Shown piece after piece: positions 44,301 to 56,220 of a DNA stretch of 64,000 bases. Numbering within the stretch: position 1 is the stretch's first letter; each line of letters opens with the position of its first letter. Under the pieces are notes generated by a model. That model was not told where the DNA came from. It worked only from the letters and a program-made list of their open reading frames with translations, and made no database searches. The DNA is from Rhipidocladum racemiflorum (Eukaryota; Streptophyta; Magnoliopsida; Poales; Poaceae). The position numbers and the translations under genes are program-made. The stretch is from positions 53,837,097-53,901,096 of the forward strand of contig CM070584.1 of NCBI GenBank assembly GCA_036346355.1, given 5' to 3'.

Positions 44301-47300
44301 GGAAAAGAAAAAAAAAAGGGGAAAATTTAGAAATTCTTGTATCCCACGCGAACCGTGTAGGTTAAATTACCGTTTCTTCACTGTAGGAAAATTTTAAAAG
44401 GATTTTAAAAAGCTGCGACTAAATAGGTAGAAAATGTTTAAAATTGCAAAAATTGTATTAATGAAAATTACTGTTTTGATTACTACTAAAATATTGAAAT
44501 TGAGATCAAATTAAGGTATTTTAGTTAAGGGGGCAGCACCCCTTTATTTGCCTATAGCTTTCCCGTAGAAAAATTGGACGGCGTAAGAGTTGCTGTAGAA
44601 TTATTGCCTTAGCTTAACGCATTTTATTGTCAGGTCCCAAAACGAACAAGCCAGACCATCCATCCCGCTCTCGAGCGAGGACGCACCTTTCAGTTTTATA
44701 CCAGGCAAGATTTCCTTTGATCAATTTCATTAAAAGTCTTTAAATTGGTTTCATTATATTTATGTGTACCATTCATGCATGAAAAATACCTATTCAAAAG
44801 TGAAAATCTTAAATCGGACATGGATGGAAATGTGGTTTGAGAAAAGTGAGATTGATGATGCGGTATGTGATTATTGATTCAGCGAATTGGCTTGTCCAAC
44901 AAAAGGAGCAGTTAGCGTATGAATTATTATGGTGGGTAGATGGTGCCGATGAGAAGGATTGTCATGCCGGTAGGGCCCTCTACATAGGCTATAATATAAG
45001 GATAAACAAACTACATTTGGGCAATGAACTGTAATTATAGCATCAACCATAGTGTGTGAAATCGGTCAGAAAATGTTGTCTTATGAAGGTTTTGGATCTC
45101 CACATTGGGTAAGATTTACATTAGGGCCACCCTCGTGGGATATGCCGAGAGGCCCATGGGGGCTCGCCAAAAGGTGGCGGTATATTTGAAGCCATGAACC
45201 GAGTTACTGCCGACGACTGACTGTCGAAGTACAACCGTATCTGCGAGTTCGCGGGGCAGCCTGGGATAGGTATTCCTGACTCGAGTACATGGTTAGAGAT
45301 CCAATATTGAAGTAGTCATAAATGTTCCAGGGCCTCTCTTGTGGGGGTCACTATGGGTAAAGTGGTACAAACCTGTGCATTGTTAAAATCATGAATTCAG
45401 CCTGCCTCCTAGATTGGAGGTTACAGAAGCTAAGTCTGTCTCCATATACAAATGCTGGTAGTCAATTTCTTAAATTAAAATGACCAACCCTTAAAACTAA
45501 CAATCTATTTTTATTAAAAACTAGAATTTGAGAGAAAGTGAGCTTTTGTGGAAAATGAGAAAAAGAGTGAGGGTGATCCACAGGACCAGAATCTATCGGC
45601 AGACAACTATTACTACTACTAATACTACCAGGAGGAGTAGGGCTCTGGGAGACCATCATCTGGTGTTAGACGGTCATTGGGGTAAATAGAAATTGTAATA
45701 TATTTTTGTTGTACCTGAATTCGATGTATAACTAATGTACTGGACATGTAGCCATGTGTGGCTTTTGAATGTAATATATTTCCGTTTAGTCTCTAATTAT
45801 TGTTCTATTGCAATACTCTGAACACGGTATAGTAACTGATAAAGTATCAGGTCGCTCGATATTTTGTTAGCCACTATACTGAGATTTGTTTAATTAACCC
45901 GGTGTGATGACAGTTCTACTGTTGTTACCTTGGGCTAATTATGAGGATCGCCACAACACATGCCTTGATATTGCTGATTCTTGAGCCCAAGTAGTACCCA
46001 TCCTCCTTCCAATTTATCTTCTCCCGTGTAGCACCCATCCCCCTTGCAAGTATTTTTTATTAATGTTTGCTCATATGCTACTGCTGCCGGCTACTAGCCT
46101 ACTACTACTACCAGACCACCCCAAAGCTTTGCTACTGCTACTACACATTGGGACTGCTACCGCCGGCTACTGCTGCTACTCATGGCTACTACTACTAAAA
46201 CAGAGAAGAAAGCAAGAAACATGGCAGAAATTGAGAGTAGAGCAGAAGAACAGGGGAGAACACTAGATCTAAAAACGGGAGAAGAGGAAGGAGAGGAGAG
46301 GGAATAATTACAGACCAAGGATGACAACACCACGGGCTGGCTCGTCAGGGTAGTGGAGGCGGTAGCTTGTCGGGAGGATTGCTAAGGGAGAGGGGGGAGC
46401 AGCGTCACCTCTGCCGTTGCTGCCGCCTCCGCCTCCGCCTCCGCCTCCGCCATGCCTCTGCTCTCAGGTAACTCTCTTCTCTAACCTCCGCTTTCTCTCC
46501 TCCCTCACCCTCTTCCCCTCCTCTCCTCCCCTTCCCTTTCCCTTCACCTCCTCCCCTTCTCCAGCGCCATACTCTTCTCCGGCAAGGTGCCGGAGCCGAC
46601 GGGGATGGGGATTGCGGCAGCTAGTGTTGGAGGCTTGGAGCTCCCCTTCCTCCCTCTCTAGTTTGGTGACTTCCTTTTAGGCCACCCTTTCCCTCACTAC
46701 CATGCTCTGCTTTTCTTTCCCGCCCACCTCCATGGCGCCTGCCTTGCCTCCAGGCGACGCCTAATTGCACCACGGAGACACCTTACCCATAAGGCAGACA
46801 CCATATGGATCTCCGGCAAGGTGAACCCGTGGCATAACCCCTCACCTAAGCGACGCTTAAACAACGCTTTAAATTACATCCCCCCCACCCCCCCACCCCC
46901 ACCACCACCACCACACACACAACAACAACAAAAAACAATAACATTACTTAACACATCAGCAGGGAGATAAATAGGGGAGAAATAGCACATCATGAAAATG
47001 GAGCAACCTCAGAACGGAGATCATCAATGGATGCAGTTGATACTGTAGGAACCAGATCAGCACCGTTGACAATAGTGGTCACAAAGTGCTTGCCTGACTC
47101 TGCTAACTCCCATGTCATGCATGAAGCTGACGAGAAAAATTCAACAGTTACCAAATTGCTCAACTCAATTTAATGCATACGAAACAACAGTGACATACCT
47201 GGTGCAAAAGCAACACAAATTGTTGAAGAGAACTCTTTGTGTTCTCTCAGGATGTAGGTCAGCAATGCAGCAGTACCACCACCCAATGAATGACCAACAA

Positions 47301-49291
47301 TCTAACAGAAGAAATTCAGCTGTCAAAAAACAAAATAGTAGAGGATGTATGATTGAAACAAAATGACAAGACAACTTCCATCATCCATAAAGTACCCTAA
47401 TGATCATATGAACATGGCCAGGTATGAACAATTTGAATTTTGCAATTCTCCTATTGACCGAAAAATATGTATGCTGCTTATACAGAGGAAACAAAAATGA
47501 CTTGGATCACCAGGTTCAAGTTAATTGGCATGGTAAATGTATATCCATGGCAAATATTTGCTCCTGGAGCCTTTTATCGACAGCATAGAAACAACACAGT
47601 AAATTGACAGGAGAACTATGCAAAAACATCATGAACTAAAAGAGCCAAACGTACTCTCGGATAGGATCCAACCAAGTATCACTTGAGTTCTGAAACCATA
47701 AACCAAAACTAAACATGCACCTTGATTTGGTAGTCTGGGCATTGACTGACTGCTTGCCGGAGGCATGGTGTTATACCTCTTGCAATCCAGCGGGCTGCCG
47801 CGACCATCCCACAGTGCGCATATCCTAATACTAACTTGCTGACACCACCTTCATCTAATAGTGAGTGGTGAAATGGTACTACAGCACCAGTAGCAGCAGT
47901 TAGAGTGTCTTTGATGCTATGAGTCCCTCGAATCAAAACAAGAAAGGATTTGGTACACGCATCACGCAAAATTGTATGAGCTGGCTTCAAAATCTGTAAG
48001 AGTAGGATGAAAAATAGGAATTGAGAAAAATACCAGGCAGTTATATTTCTGTAACCACTAGAAACTAAGCACACCTTAATAAATGAAGAGAAAACAAAGA
48101 TTGCTACCAATATTTACTCACCCCTGCCTTAGGTTCCTCAATGAGAACATCCTCTTGGGAGAATCCAGCCAATTCCAGGAACACGGGAAATGGTTTCTTA
48201 GAGAAAAGATAGCATAAGTCGATCAAACGTCGCAGAACAATCAGCTCTTCCATGATTTTAGGTCCTTTCAGTTCAATGCAATTGCTTCCAGCATATACAC
48301 TGGCGACATGTAAATTGCCCTGAAAAGTAACACCGAGATTACAATGAAAGATTAATTACACACACACCGAATGCTTTTATGATTTACCAAGATACTAGTA
48401 AAGTTGCACTCAAGAATCTGTAGTTGCCACAGAATACACCAAAATGAATTGTACATAAGCTCTGATTTCCTTTGTTGTGAACAGTTAATCAGCTCTGTAT
48501 CCCACTATCCCTCAAATGAAAGGTATAAAACGATATGTTCATATTTCAATACGGCGCATTCACATATTCAGTAAGCAGCTTGATAGGTAGAGCACAAGTA
48601 AATGCTCCCAGCAGTGGACTCGCCACAGAGCCAAATATTCACCAGCAAAACAAAAACCCACTTCAACATTAACATATCGACCACTACTGCTTCTGCTATA
48701 CTGTGTAACACCAGAACTAGTCCTCGTTCCTGCACAAGACTCACCAGCTCCGAACCTCCAAAGTTGAGATTTTTATTCGGCATGGAGACCAATCAGCACC
48801 TAATTCACCTAATTCTTAGCACGCGACTCTCTATTTCCGATTAATCGCTAAACGCTTCTACCCAGCAACGCAGCACGCAGCTTCGGAGACGCAATTCGAA
48901 CAAAAAGAACTCCCATTTCAGATCAAAAACACATTTCCCTCGAAACGAAGCCGTGGCATTTCTCTCGGATCCGGTAAGTAACCACAAGAGAGAGCCCTCT
49001 CACCTGGCGGCGCATCAGGTACTTGATCCCGAAGGCGAGGTCCCCGATGGGCCACTTCCCGAGCGTCTCCGAGTAGGTGAACCGCAGCGTCTCCGCTAGC
49101 GTTCCCACCGCCTCGATCCACGTCGCCGGCGGCTGCGCCGGCCGCCGCGCCGCGCGCCCCCTCCACCGCTTCCCCCCTCCACCTCCTCCGCCTCCGCCGC
49201 CGGCGTCGTCCTCGTGGACCAGCCGCCGGCTCAGCACGAAGTAGAGCACCATGGCCGCGCCCACCGCCGTCGCCATCGTCGCCGTCCCCAT
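41350..49291 (-). CDS. class 3 lipase (sn1-DAG-lipase-like, Lipase3_N plus Lipase_3)
   Basis: Exons on the minus strand: 49291-49004, 48319-48122, 47993-47721, 47301-47199, 47126-47008, 42641-42465, 42102-41350; all GT/AG, phases consistent, 636 residues. The N-terminus has a hydrophobic segment (residues 9-20) and a glycine tract (about 31-40), then WIEAVGTLAETLRF, typical of the N-terminal domain of plant class 3 lipases. The nucleophile elbow is IVGHSLGGG with S258; D311 (NGADLVPT) is the probable acid. The histidine may be H606 (NDHYMPMY), with H561 (GRIMHM) as an alternative. An acidic E-rich linker lies at about 455-540. It should hydrolyse acyl esters of diacylglycerol or related lipids at a membrane. 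ATG 49291 is chosen because it opens the conserved frame. Intron 5 is 4366 bp owing to insertions. Confidence 0.92.
43018..45912 (+). repeat. LTR-like insertion of 2.9 kb in lipase intron 5
   Basis: It begins TGTAGCG and ends GTGATGACA, matching the termini and length of the solo LTR at 10119-12942 (TGTAGC...TTGACA, 2824 bp). Both share layout: GC-rich first third, a junction of the type GGYAAGNYTTCC near the middle, and a GGGTAAA(A/G)...GTTAAAA block in the last third. The flanks GTATC and GTTCT do not match, so borders or history are uncertain. It contains a run of 17 G (44058-44074) and a purine tract (44080-44330). It is antisense to the lipase gene. Confidence 0.55.
44058..44330 (+). repeat. 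G17 run and long purine tract
   Basis: Seventeen G in a row followed by almost pure AG sequence, with AAAAGAGAAG-type words. It may form triplex or quadruplex structures; length is probably variable. Confidence 0.8.
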
Positions 49292-49719
49292 GGCGACTCA
49301 CCCCTCACTCCCTGGATCTCGACTCGGGGAGGGGCTCTCTGTACTCCCAAGATTTTCTAGGGACTAAACTGCAAGAATTCTCTTCGGTTTCTTCCCCACC
49401 GCGCAGGCGTAGGCATTCGGCAATGGGTTGGTAATGGTTGGCTTCGCCGCGTCTGCTGATAACAAGTAACAACGATGAGGACGAGACCGGGATTTTTTTT
49501 TTTAAAAAAAAAAGATAATACATTGTTTAAATAATTTTATTAAAATAATACGTCGAATTTTTTACTGTCGCTAAACTTTATGACCATTTTAATTGGTGAA
49601 AATTATTTTCAAAAATTATTTTAAAAACATATTATTTTAAAAATTCACCAGATTGGTGTTTCGCTTTACTACCAATTAAGGCTAATGACGCGGTTAGTAG
49701 TATTTATTAGTTGCCCTAA
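49292..49719. other. lipase upstream region
   Basis: The GC-rich proximal part probably holds the lipase promoter and 5' UTR; beyond 49490 the sequence is AT-rich with a T/A homopolymer palindrome at 49493-49513. No TATA box was assigned with confidence. Confidence 0.4.
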
Positions 49720-49945
49720 GAGCATCTCCAACAGTGCCTCAAATGCATTCCTAAAATCTGTTTTTGGGCTTTATGGAAAGAAAACATGCTCCAACAGTTC
49801 CTCTTAACCGGTCTCCAAATTTTCGCACGCCCAAAAACAATCCCCGGCGACCTCATCTTTCCGCACTGCTTCCTCGCTCCCAATCGCCCCTCCCGCGGAG
49901 AAATCGGCGTGCGCACCTCCTCTGGTTTTGTCAATTGCGATTCAG

Positions 49946-50219
49946 GGCCTCCTTGATGCTGGGAAGGTGCAATCTCCGGTGATTCCCGGCAGCCGCATCC
50001 CCATGCCGACCATCACGCAATACGTGCTGGACCCCTTCCTGGAGACCGGGTCACCGACGCAGGCCCAGAAGCTTGTTTCCAAGACGCCGCCGGTGCCTCC
50101 GCCGCCTCAGGAGAAGGCCACCCAGGAGCCGATACCTGTGCGGGCGGCTCCTGCCAGGGGGCACACGTCGCCGACTCCCTACACCACGCCTGAGAGCACG
50201 CAACCGCCGGGCTCGCCTT
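49946..50219 (+). pseudogene. captured exon fragment 1 (proline-rich)
   Basis: After an intron-like end (GCGATTCAG) an open frame begins GLLDAGKVQSPVIPG, continues MPTITQYVLDPFLETG and becomes proline/threonine-rich. The copia element interrupts it after GGGCTCGCCTT. Across the restored site the frame soon meets a stop near 61752, suggesting an indel. The source gene is not identified by me; a homologous intact gene elsewhere in the genome is expected. Confidence 0.6.
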
Positions 50220-51610
50220 TGAAAGGACCAACGATGTCGCCTAGAGGGGGGGTGAATAGGCGGATTAAAATTTACGCAGCGAAATAAAACGGGCCGAGCT
50301 GGTCAACCCGGAGTCTCCGGGATTTGGTCCGGATACTCCGGCTTGTCCGGAGTGTCCGGTATTGAGTCCGGACTCTCCGGGTTAGCTGGCTCGGGAGCGC
50401 AATAAAAGCTACTCTAGCAAGCGCAACAAACTACTAGAAATAGAATGCAAGAGCAACCTAGAACAATTGCTAGACAAGATTTGAATTAAAGCTAAGCAAA
50501 GAGCTAGATCTAACTTTACACAATCAAATCCAACCAAGCAAGTCTAGGAAGAAAAAGAGAGAGCGAGAGACGCGATTTTTCACCGAAGTTCGGATTCTTG
50601 AAGGGAATCCTACGTCTCCGTTGAGGTGGCTCGGTCACACTTGAGCCGGGTCTCTTTCAACCCGCTTTCCTCCGGTGTTGCACAAATGCACTCGCCGGCT
50701 TCACTTCTTGTCTCTTTCCTTTCGAGGCGAGACTTGCCTTCACAAACTACAGGCTCACCACACAAGTTGGTAGCTCCGGTGACTCCTAGCCGTCTAGGAG
50801 ACCTTCAACCTCCAAGAGAAATAGCACCACGAAGAATCGCTTGGAGGATGAACTAGTGCTCAACAAGATGAAATGAATGCACTTAGCACTTTGCTTCTTC
50901 CTCTCCTCACCAAAAGGATCAACAACCAAATTAATTGGTGGGAGGAAGTGGGGCTCTATTGAATGCTTAGAGATTGTTAGGAATGGCTTGAATGCAGCTA
51001 TGAATGAGCTCAATAGAGATCCTAGCCGTTGGAGTGGAGTGGAGGCTTTAAATACCCTTTTTGAAAACTAGCCAATTACTCCGTTTTATGCAGGCCGGAG
51101 TGTCCGGGACAAACAACCCGAGACTCGGGTTATCCGAGACTCGGACCAAATGTCCGGATACTCGGACCACCGAACCAAAACCAACCGAGAGGTCCAACCT
51201 GGAGACTCGGACAAAATGTCGGATACTCGGATTGAATCCGGATACTCGGATGAATGTCCGGATACTCCGGGTTACCCAGTTCGGTTTTAATTTGAAACTT
51301 TTCAAAACTAAAAGAAGTAGTGCTAATTTGAGATGCAGTATTTGATGTTGAGCACATGCACATCCTAAAGTCGATTTCTCGTCGTACCCCCTTAATAGTA
51401 CGGCTATCCTTAAGACACAAATAAATAAAATGATACAACTTGGGTATTGATGCCGTCCTTTTTCTTTTAAGTCGTCATAGGGGCGTCCAATGTCATTCCA
51501 AGCTCGATATGATCTCGATCTCTGCAGTATTCTTGGATAAAACATTAGATCTCTTTAATTGTGTCATCATTAATCACCAAAACAATTTGAGGGGCCTAGA
51601 TGCACTTTCA
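50220..51610 (-). repeat. copia 3' LTR (1391 bp)
   Basis: Same termini as the 5' LTR. It lacks 19 bases in net, mostly single C or G losses such as CCGGAGACTCCGG becoming CCGAGACTCGG in 51101-51280. Confidence 0.95.
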
Positions 51611-51624
51611 ATCTCCCCCTTTTT
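51611..51624 (-). other. copia polypurine tract
   Basis: The minus strand reads AAAAAGGGGGAGAT directly before the 3' LTR start TGAAAG. It primes plus-strand DNA synthesis. Confidence 0.9.
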
Positions 51625-51948
51625 GGTGTATTGATGACAACACAATTAATTAACAAATAAAATAACGAGAACTAGACTTAGCTAAGAGATTAAAAAGAGG
51701 AGCTCCCCCTAAATGTGTGCATTAGAAGAATTTAGTGGAAACAAATGCACATATTTAACAAGAGATAACCGAGAGCTCCCCCACACACAGCATCTGAGAA
51801 TACAACACAAGAACTGAACGCAATCCATGCATAAAATAAGCAATAAAGTCATTACATGGAATAACAGAGTTCACGATATGAAGCAACAAAAGCGAGTAAG
51901 AAACACAAGGAAACGCAAAACGCCCCAACGCGACTAAAGACAACGCGA

Positions 51949-53523
51949 CTAAGGAAAACACTCCCCCTTTGGCATCAAGACACCAAAAGAGGGAGAGACA
52001 CGAAGAATCACTCGTCGTCGCGCCGTCGTCGGACGCGAGTACTCGCTACCGGGGTCATCTTCGGCGGCGGGCGGAGAGGAGGAGGTGATGCAGAAGAGGC
52101 GATCTGGCAGAGGTGGCATCGCTACTCTCCTCGGAAGACCCGGAGGAGTCGCTTGGGAGAGATCGCCGCCATTGTGGAGGCGGATGCTACGTATTTCTTG
52201 TACATTCTTCTTGATCTGCCGACTCATCGCCTTCTGCCTGGTGGAGATGTCGCGGCAAAGAAGAAAGACATGCTTGAGCATCCTCTGAAGAGTGCTGCTA
52301 GGAACCTCGGACTGCCCCGAAGAACTGGCAGGAGGCACGGCCGGGGTAGAGGTAGAGCCTGAAGCACGACCTCGGCGAAGTCTAGTAGCAGGACCAGGAG
52401 CAGCTGGAGGGGCTGGAGTAGACTGAGGACGGACCTTGTAAGCAAGATGCTCCTCATCTCTGACAAACTTTAGCCCACTCACTGAAGAGATCAAAGTCAT
52501 CATGAAGGGTGCAAAGCTGCAACTGGCCATGTTGCTCTGAGCATTCTATCTCATCGACTCCCACAAGAAATCAACAATGTCAAACGGGTGGGTACGCTCG
52601 ACGAGATGAAACAGCAAGTTCCTCCCATAGGAACTGATGGTAGAAGCATCTCCCTCCTTGGGAGAAAGAGTGACCCTCAACATTCTGTTGAGGACAGCAG
52701 GAACATCCTTCAGACCCTTTATGGTCCCCACTGTGAAACTCCTCGAAGTGTCATACAAAGCCTCAATCTGCTCAGGAGTCATCACTTTCTTTGCATGAAG
52801 CTTTGGACTGTCATTATATCTGAGATTGAGGACTCTGGCAAACCTCTTCTTGCTAGCCACATACCAAATCTTATCAGTCATCCACCATATGGCCTCATCA
52901 TTCTTATCAAAGTACAAGGTGGCATAGAATTGCATGATGACCTCATTGTTCCAGTCATACTTGTATGCCATGATGTTCTTGATCTGATGCAGCTCGCAAA
53001 TCTGAATGATCTCTGTGAAGACTGGATTGCCTGCAGCAGCCATGTATTCCCAGTCAATGGTCTTCATGCGAACCACTGGGTGCTCAAGTGGGTATAGGAC
53101 CGTCTCATAGTAATCAGACTGAAACCGGTTCCAAAACCGGCGGTCCACATACTCATCCTGGTAAAGCTCAAGTGGATCTTTCTTTCTATGCTCGACAATG
53201 GCTTTTCCTTTTCCAGGTCCTGTCCGGTAATCGATTATTCTCATTGGGTTCACGGATATTGGATAGTTCCACACAGGCTTGGCCTTGGCTAGAGGACCAA
53301 TGAAGCGCCCAGAAGCACGAAACTGGCTTCTCTTCTGATCACGAAGCCTGGCATGAGTATCTGCTGGATGCTCATCTGGATCAGGAGCTTGCTGAGGAGG
53401 AGGAGACAGGACTGGTGCTGAAGCTGGCGCTAGCTGGCCACGAGGTCTGGAAGTGGGTCTTTTGGCCACTCCAATTCTCTGCCTTTTTAGCGGAGGCCGC
53501 GGAGGAGAATTGGTGGGAGACAC
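51949..53523 (-). pseudogene. extra 3' ORF of the copia element, with in-frame TAG
   Basis: ATG 53523 opens 325 codons to TAG at 52548-52546; the same frame continues from 52545 to 51949, giving 524 codons in total. The first part has FWNRFQSDYY, IMQFYATLYFDKND and WYVASKKRFARVLNL, which recall plant retrotransposon ORF-1 proteins of the Athila ORF1/putative plant transposon type; this is my recognition, not a search. The second part has a basic, serine/proline-rich stretch and a predicted helix. No clear transmembrane segment or fusion peptide is seen, so an envelope role is not supported. It sits where SIRE-type elements keep an additional gene. Confidence 0.65.
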
Positions 53524-53734
53524 GCCCTGGCCAGGAACTTGCCACCGGTACTGCTTGAGGGGATCGCTGCCACGAGTACTGCTTGAGGAGGATCGCTGCC
53601 ACTACCGTCACTCTTGAGGAGGATCGCTGCCACCGGAAGTACCTTGGGAAGGATCCATCTGACCAGATAGAGCGAACGAAAAGAATTAGCTGAGAAGCGA
53701 CGCGAAAAACAGCGAAGAGATGAATCTGGCCGAG

Positions 53735-53870
53735 GCACTCAACCCGGAGAGTCCGGACAAAAAGTCCGGATACTCCGGATTGAATCCGGAGACTCCGGAC
53801 AGAATGTCCGGACACTCCGGATTGACCCGGAGACTCCGGACCCAGAGTCCGGACACTCCGGATGTGCCAG
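53735..53870. repeat. TCCGGA minisatellite upstream of the copia extra ORF
   Basis: Units of the form TCCGGA-N-ACTCCGGA alternate with spacers such as CAAAAAG and TTGAA. About nine ACTCCGGA or GTCCGGA words occur in 130 bp. The same words occur in the LTRs and in pol. Confidence 0.9.
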
Positions 53871-54364
53871 AGGGAGAGCACGGGCGGCCAAGAAAGGAGC
53901 AATCCAACTCGTTCCACCAACAAACTGACTCAAGATTGCCACAAGAAGATTGGAATGAGGTCTAGGGCACAATCTAGAACAAGATTTCGCGAAAAATAGG
54001 GCACGGATTGGAACTCACCTCAACGAGATTGAAACCGAGAAGATGCGGGAGAATAGGGAGATCGACACTTCGATCTTGAGAACCTCCACGAGACGAGCCA
54101 CACCCTAGAAGAGATGAAGCACGAGGAGAGGCTCAAAGAACCGCAAGAAAGAGTCCAATCCCGGAAGGAAAAAGATTAGGGCGCAAAGAAACTTACCAAG
54201 ATCTCCAATCCAAGGATGAGGAAGGGGTCCAAGATCCCTAGGAGATGGAGGAGAAGGTGAGAATCACGCCCTAGCCAAGAGAGAAACACGGGAGAGGGAG
54301 AGACGCACGGAGAAATAGGAAAGAAACTGAACCGCGCGGGATTTTGGGGTTTAACCGACCGCCC
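53871..54364. other. non-coding internal part of copia
   Basis: Between the RNase H end and the extra ORF; probably leader of a subgenomic message for the extra ORF. No motif besides the two repeat clusters on either side. Confidence 0.4.
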
Positions 54365-54485
54365 CAACCCGGAGACTCCGGATTTTCAGTCCGAGACTCG
54401 GTCCAACGGATAATCCGAACAAACAGTCCGGAGACTCGAATGATCCGAGACTCGGATTGAATACCTGACGATCCGGGTTGCCCAG
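54365..54485. repeat. second internal TCCGGA repeat cluster, degraded
   Basis: CCCGGAGACTCCGG is followed by shortened forms such as TCCGAGACTCGG. It ends in GGTTGCCCAGTTCGGTT, nearly the same as the end of the LTR cluster (GGTTACCCAGTTCGGTT), so this is a displaced piece of LTR-like sequence inside the element. Confidence 0.85.
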
Positions 54486-54729
54486 TTCGGTTAGGAATTT
54501 GACACGAAGAAGGATAGCTCAAGGAATTTAGCGGAGCGAGAGGGAGAAAGATTCCTAAAATGTCAACTTGATACATGACCAGCGAACAATAAAGCAAACA
54601 AACTATGGTCACATATCAAATGACAAGATCAGAGGATCAAGAACCAACAACATTGAATAATTTCAAAGAAAAAGATGAATAACGTTTTGAAATTCATTTT
54701 TCATTCAACAATCAATATGTGAGCACATG

Positions 54730-56220
54730 TCAAGCCACGTTACGAGAGTCTAAGATATTTAGTCCACTTCTCAATTCACAGAACCTTTTCTCGTCAAGGG
54801 GCTTGGTAAAAATATCGGCTAATTGATCATTTGTACTCACATGTTGGATATCAATTTCGCCTTTTGTTGCATGGTCTCTTAGGAAATGATGGCGAATATC
54901 AATGTGTTTTGTTCGGGAGTGTTGGACAGGATTGTTGGCAATTTTTATGGCACTCTCATTGTCACACAAGAGTGGAACGCTTTTGTAGGAAAGGCCATAA
55001 TCACTCAAGGTTTGTCTCATCCAAAGTAGTTGGGCACAACAGCTCGGCTATATATTCGGCTTCGGCAGTGGATAGGGCCACGGAATTTTGTTTCTTGGAA
55101 GACCACGAGACTAGAGACCTACCCAAGAATTGGCAGGTTCCCGAGGTACTCTTCCTATCCACTTTACAACCGGCATAATCCGCATCGGAATAGCCAATAA
55201 GTTCAAAGGAGGATCCTTTCGGATACCAAAGTCCGAAATGAGGAGTGTGCACTAAGTATCTCAAGATTCTCTTAACGGCCACCATGTGGCACTCTTTTGG
55301 AAGCGGCTTGAAAACGTGCACACATACAAACGCTTAAGCATGATATCAGGCCTAGATGCACAAAGATAAAGGAGAGAACCGATCATCGAACGATATACCT
55401 TTTGGATGACCGGTTTACCTTCTTTGTCGAGGTCTAGATGCCCGTTTGCCTGCATAGGCGTCCTTATAGGCTTGGCGTCCTCCATTCCGAACTTCTTGAG
55501 CATGTCCTTGATGTACTTGGTTTGACAAATGAAAGTTCCTTCCTTGAGTTGTTTGACTTGAAATCCGAGGAAGAACTTCAACTCTCCCATCATGGACATC
55601 TCAAATCTTTTGGTCATTATCTTGCTAAACTCTTTACACAAATGTTCATTAGTAGATCCAAATATAATGTCATCGACATATATTTGGCATACAAACAAAT
55701 CATTATCAATATGCTTAGTAAAGAGAGTAGGGTCGGCCTTTCCGACTACAAAACCTTGTTCGAGAAGAAAGTCTCGTAAACACTCGAACCAAGCCCTCGG
55801 TGCTTGCTTAAGTCCATAAAGGGCTTTGTGAAGATAGTAGACGTGGTCTGGGTGTTTTGGATCTTCAAAGCCGGGTGGTTGCTCGACGTAGACCATCTCG
55901 GAGAGTGGTCCATTTAAGAAGGCGCTCTTCACGTCCATTTGATACAGCTTGAAATCATGGTGAGTAGCAAAGGCAAGTAATATTCTAATAGATTCAAGCC
56001 TAGCTACTGGAGCATATGTTTCATCGAAATCCAAACCTTCGATTTGAGTGTACCCTTGAGCAACCAAACGAGCTTTGTTCCTTGTCACAATCCCGTTTTC
56101 ATCTTGCTTGTTTCGGAAGACCCACTTAGTGCCGATGACGTTTTGCTTGGGTCTTTGACAAGCTCCTGCACTTGATTGCGCTTGAAGTTGTTCAGTTCCT
56201 CTTGCATAGCCATCACCCAA
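54730..56220 (-). pseudogene. copia reverse transcriptase and RNase H part of pol
   Basis: From about 56150 the frame reads IGTKWVFRNK, ARLVAQGYTQ, DVKSAFLNG and the catalytic YVDDIIFGS. Frame changes near 55325 and 55050 separate RT from RNase H, which shows YSDADYAGC, STAEAEY and DNESAIKIANNP, and ends FTKPLDEKRF. All motifs are present; only indels break the chain. It copies element RNA into DNA in the particle. Confidence 0.9.

Larger units (their letters stand above)
42665..46990. other. repeat-filled fifth intron of the lipase gene
   Basis: Left of the LTR (42680-42760) the text AAGGTGAGGCGAGGCGGC recalls, in reverse complement, the right side (46740-46870: CCTAAGCGACGC and similar), so an older element with GGCGAGGCG-type ends may enclose the LTR. 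Simple repeats fill the right part: (GCT)n-like at 46070-46200, (CCGCCT)n at 46410-46450 and C/CA-rich at 46878-46935. Confidence 0.45.

Noticed and set aside
42680..46880. A single TIR element enclosing the LTR in the lipase intron
   Set aside because: Similar GGCGAGGCG-like words occur at both sides, but I could not define matching ends or a target duplication, so I list it only as possible.
49928..50287. A 119-codon frame as an independent gene
   Set aside because: It starts in intron-like sequence and ends in the copia LTR; it is a captured exon cut by the insertion.
51040..51545. Frames of 102-165 codons in LTRs (also 61085-61620)
   Set aside because: They occur in both LTRs and are made by the TCCGGA repeat and U3 sequence; not a protein gene.
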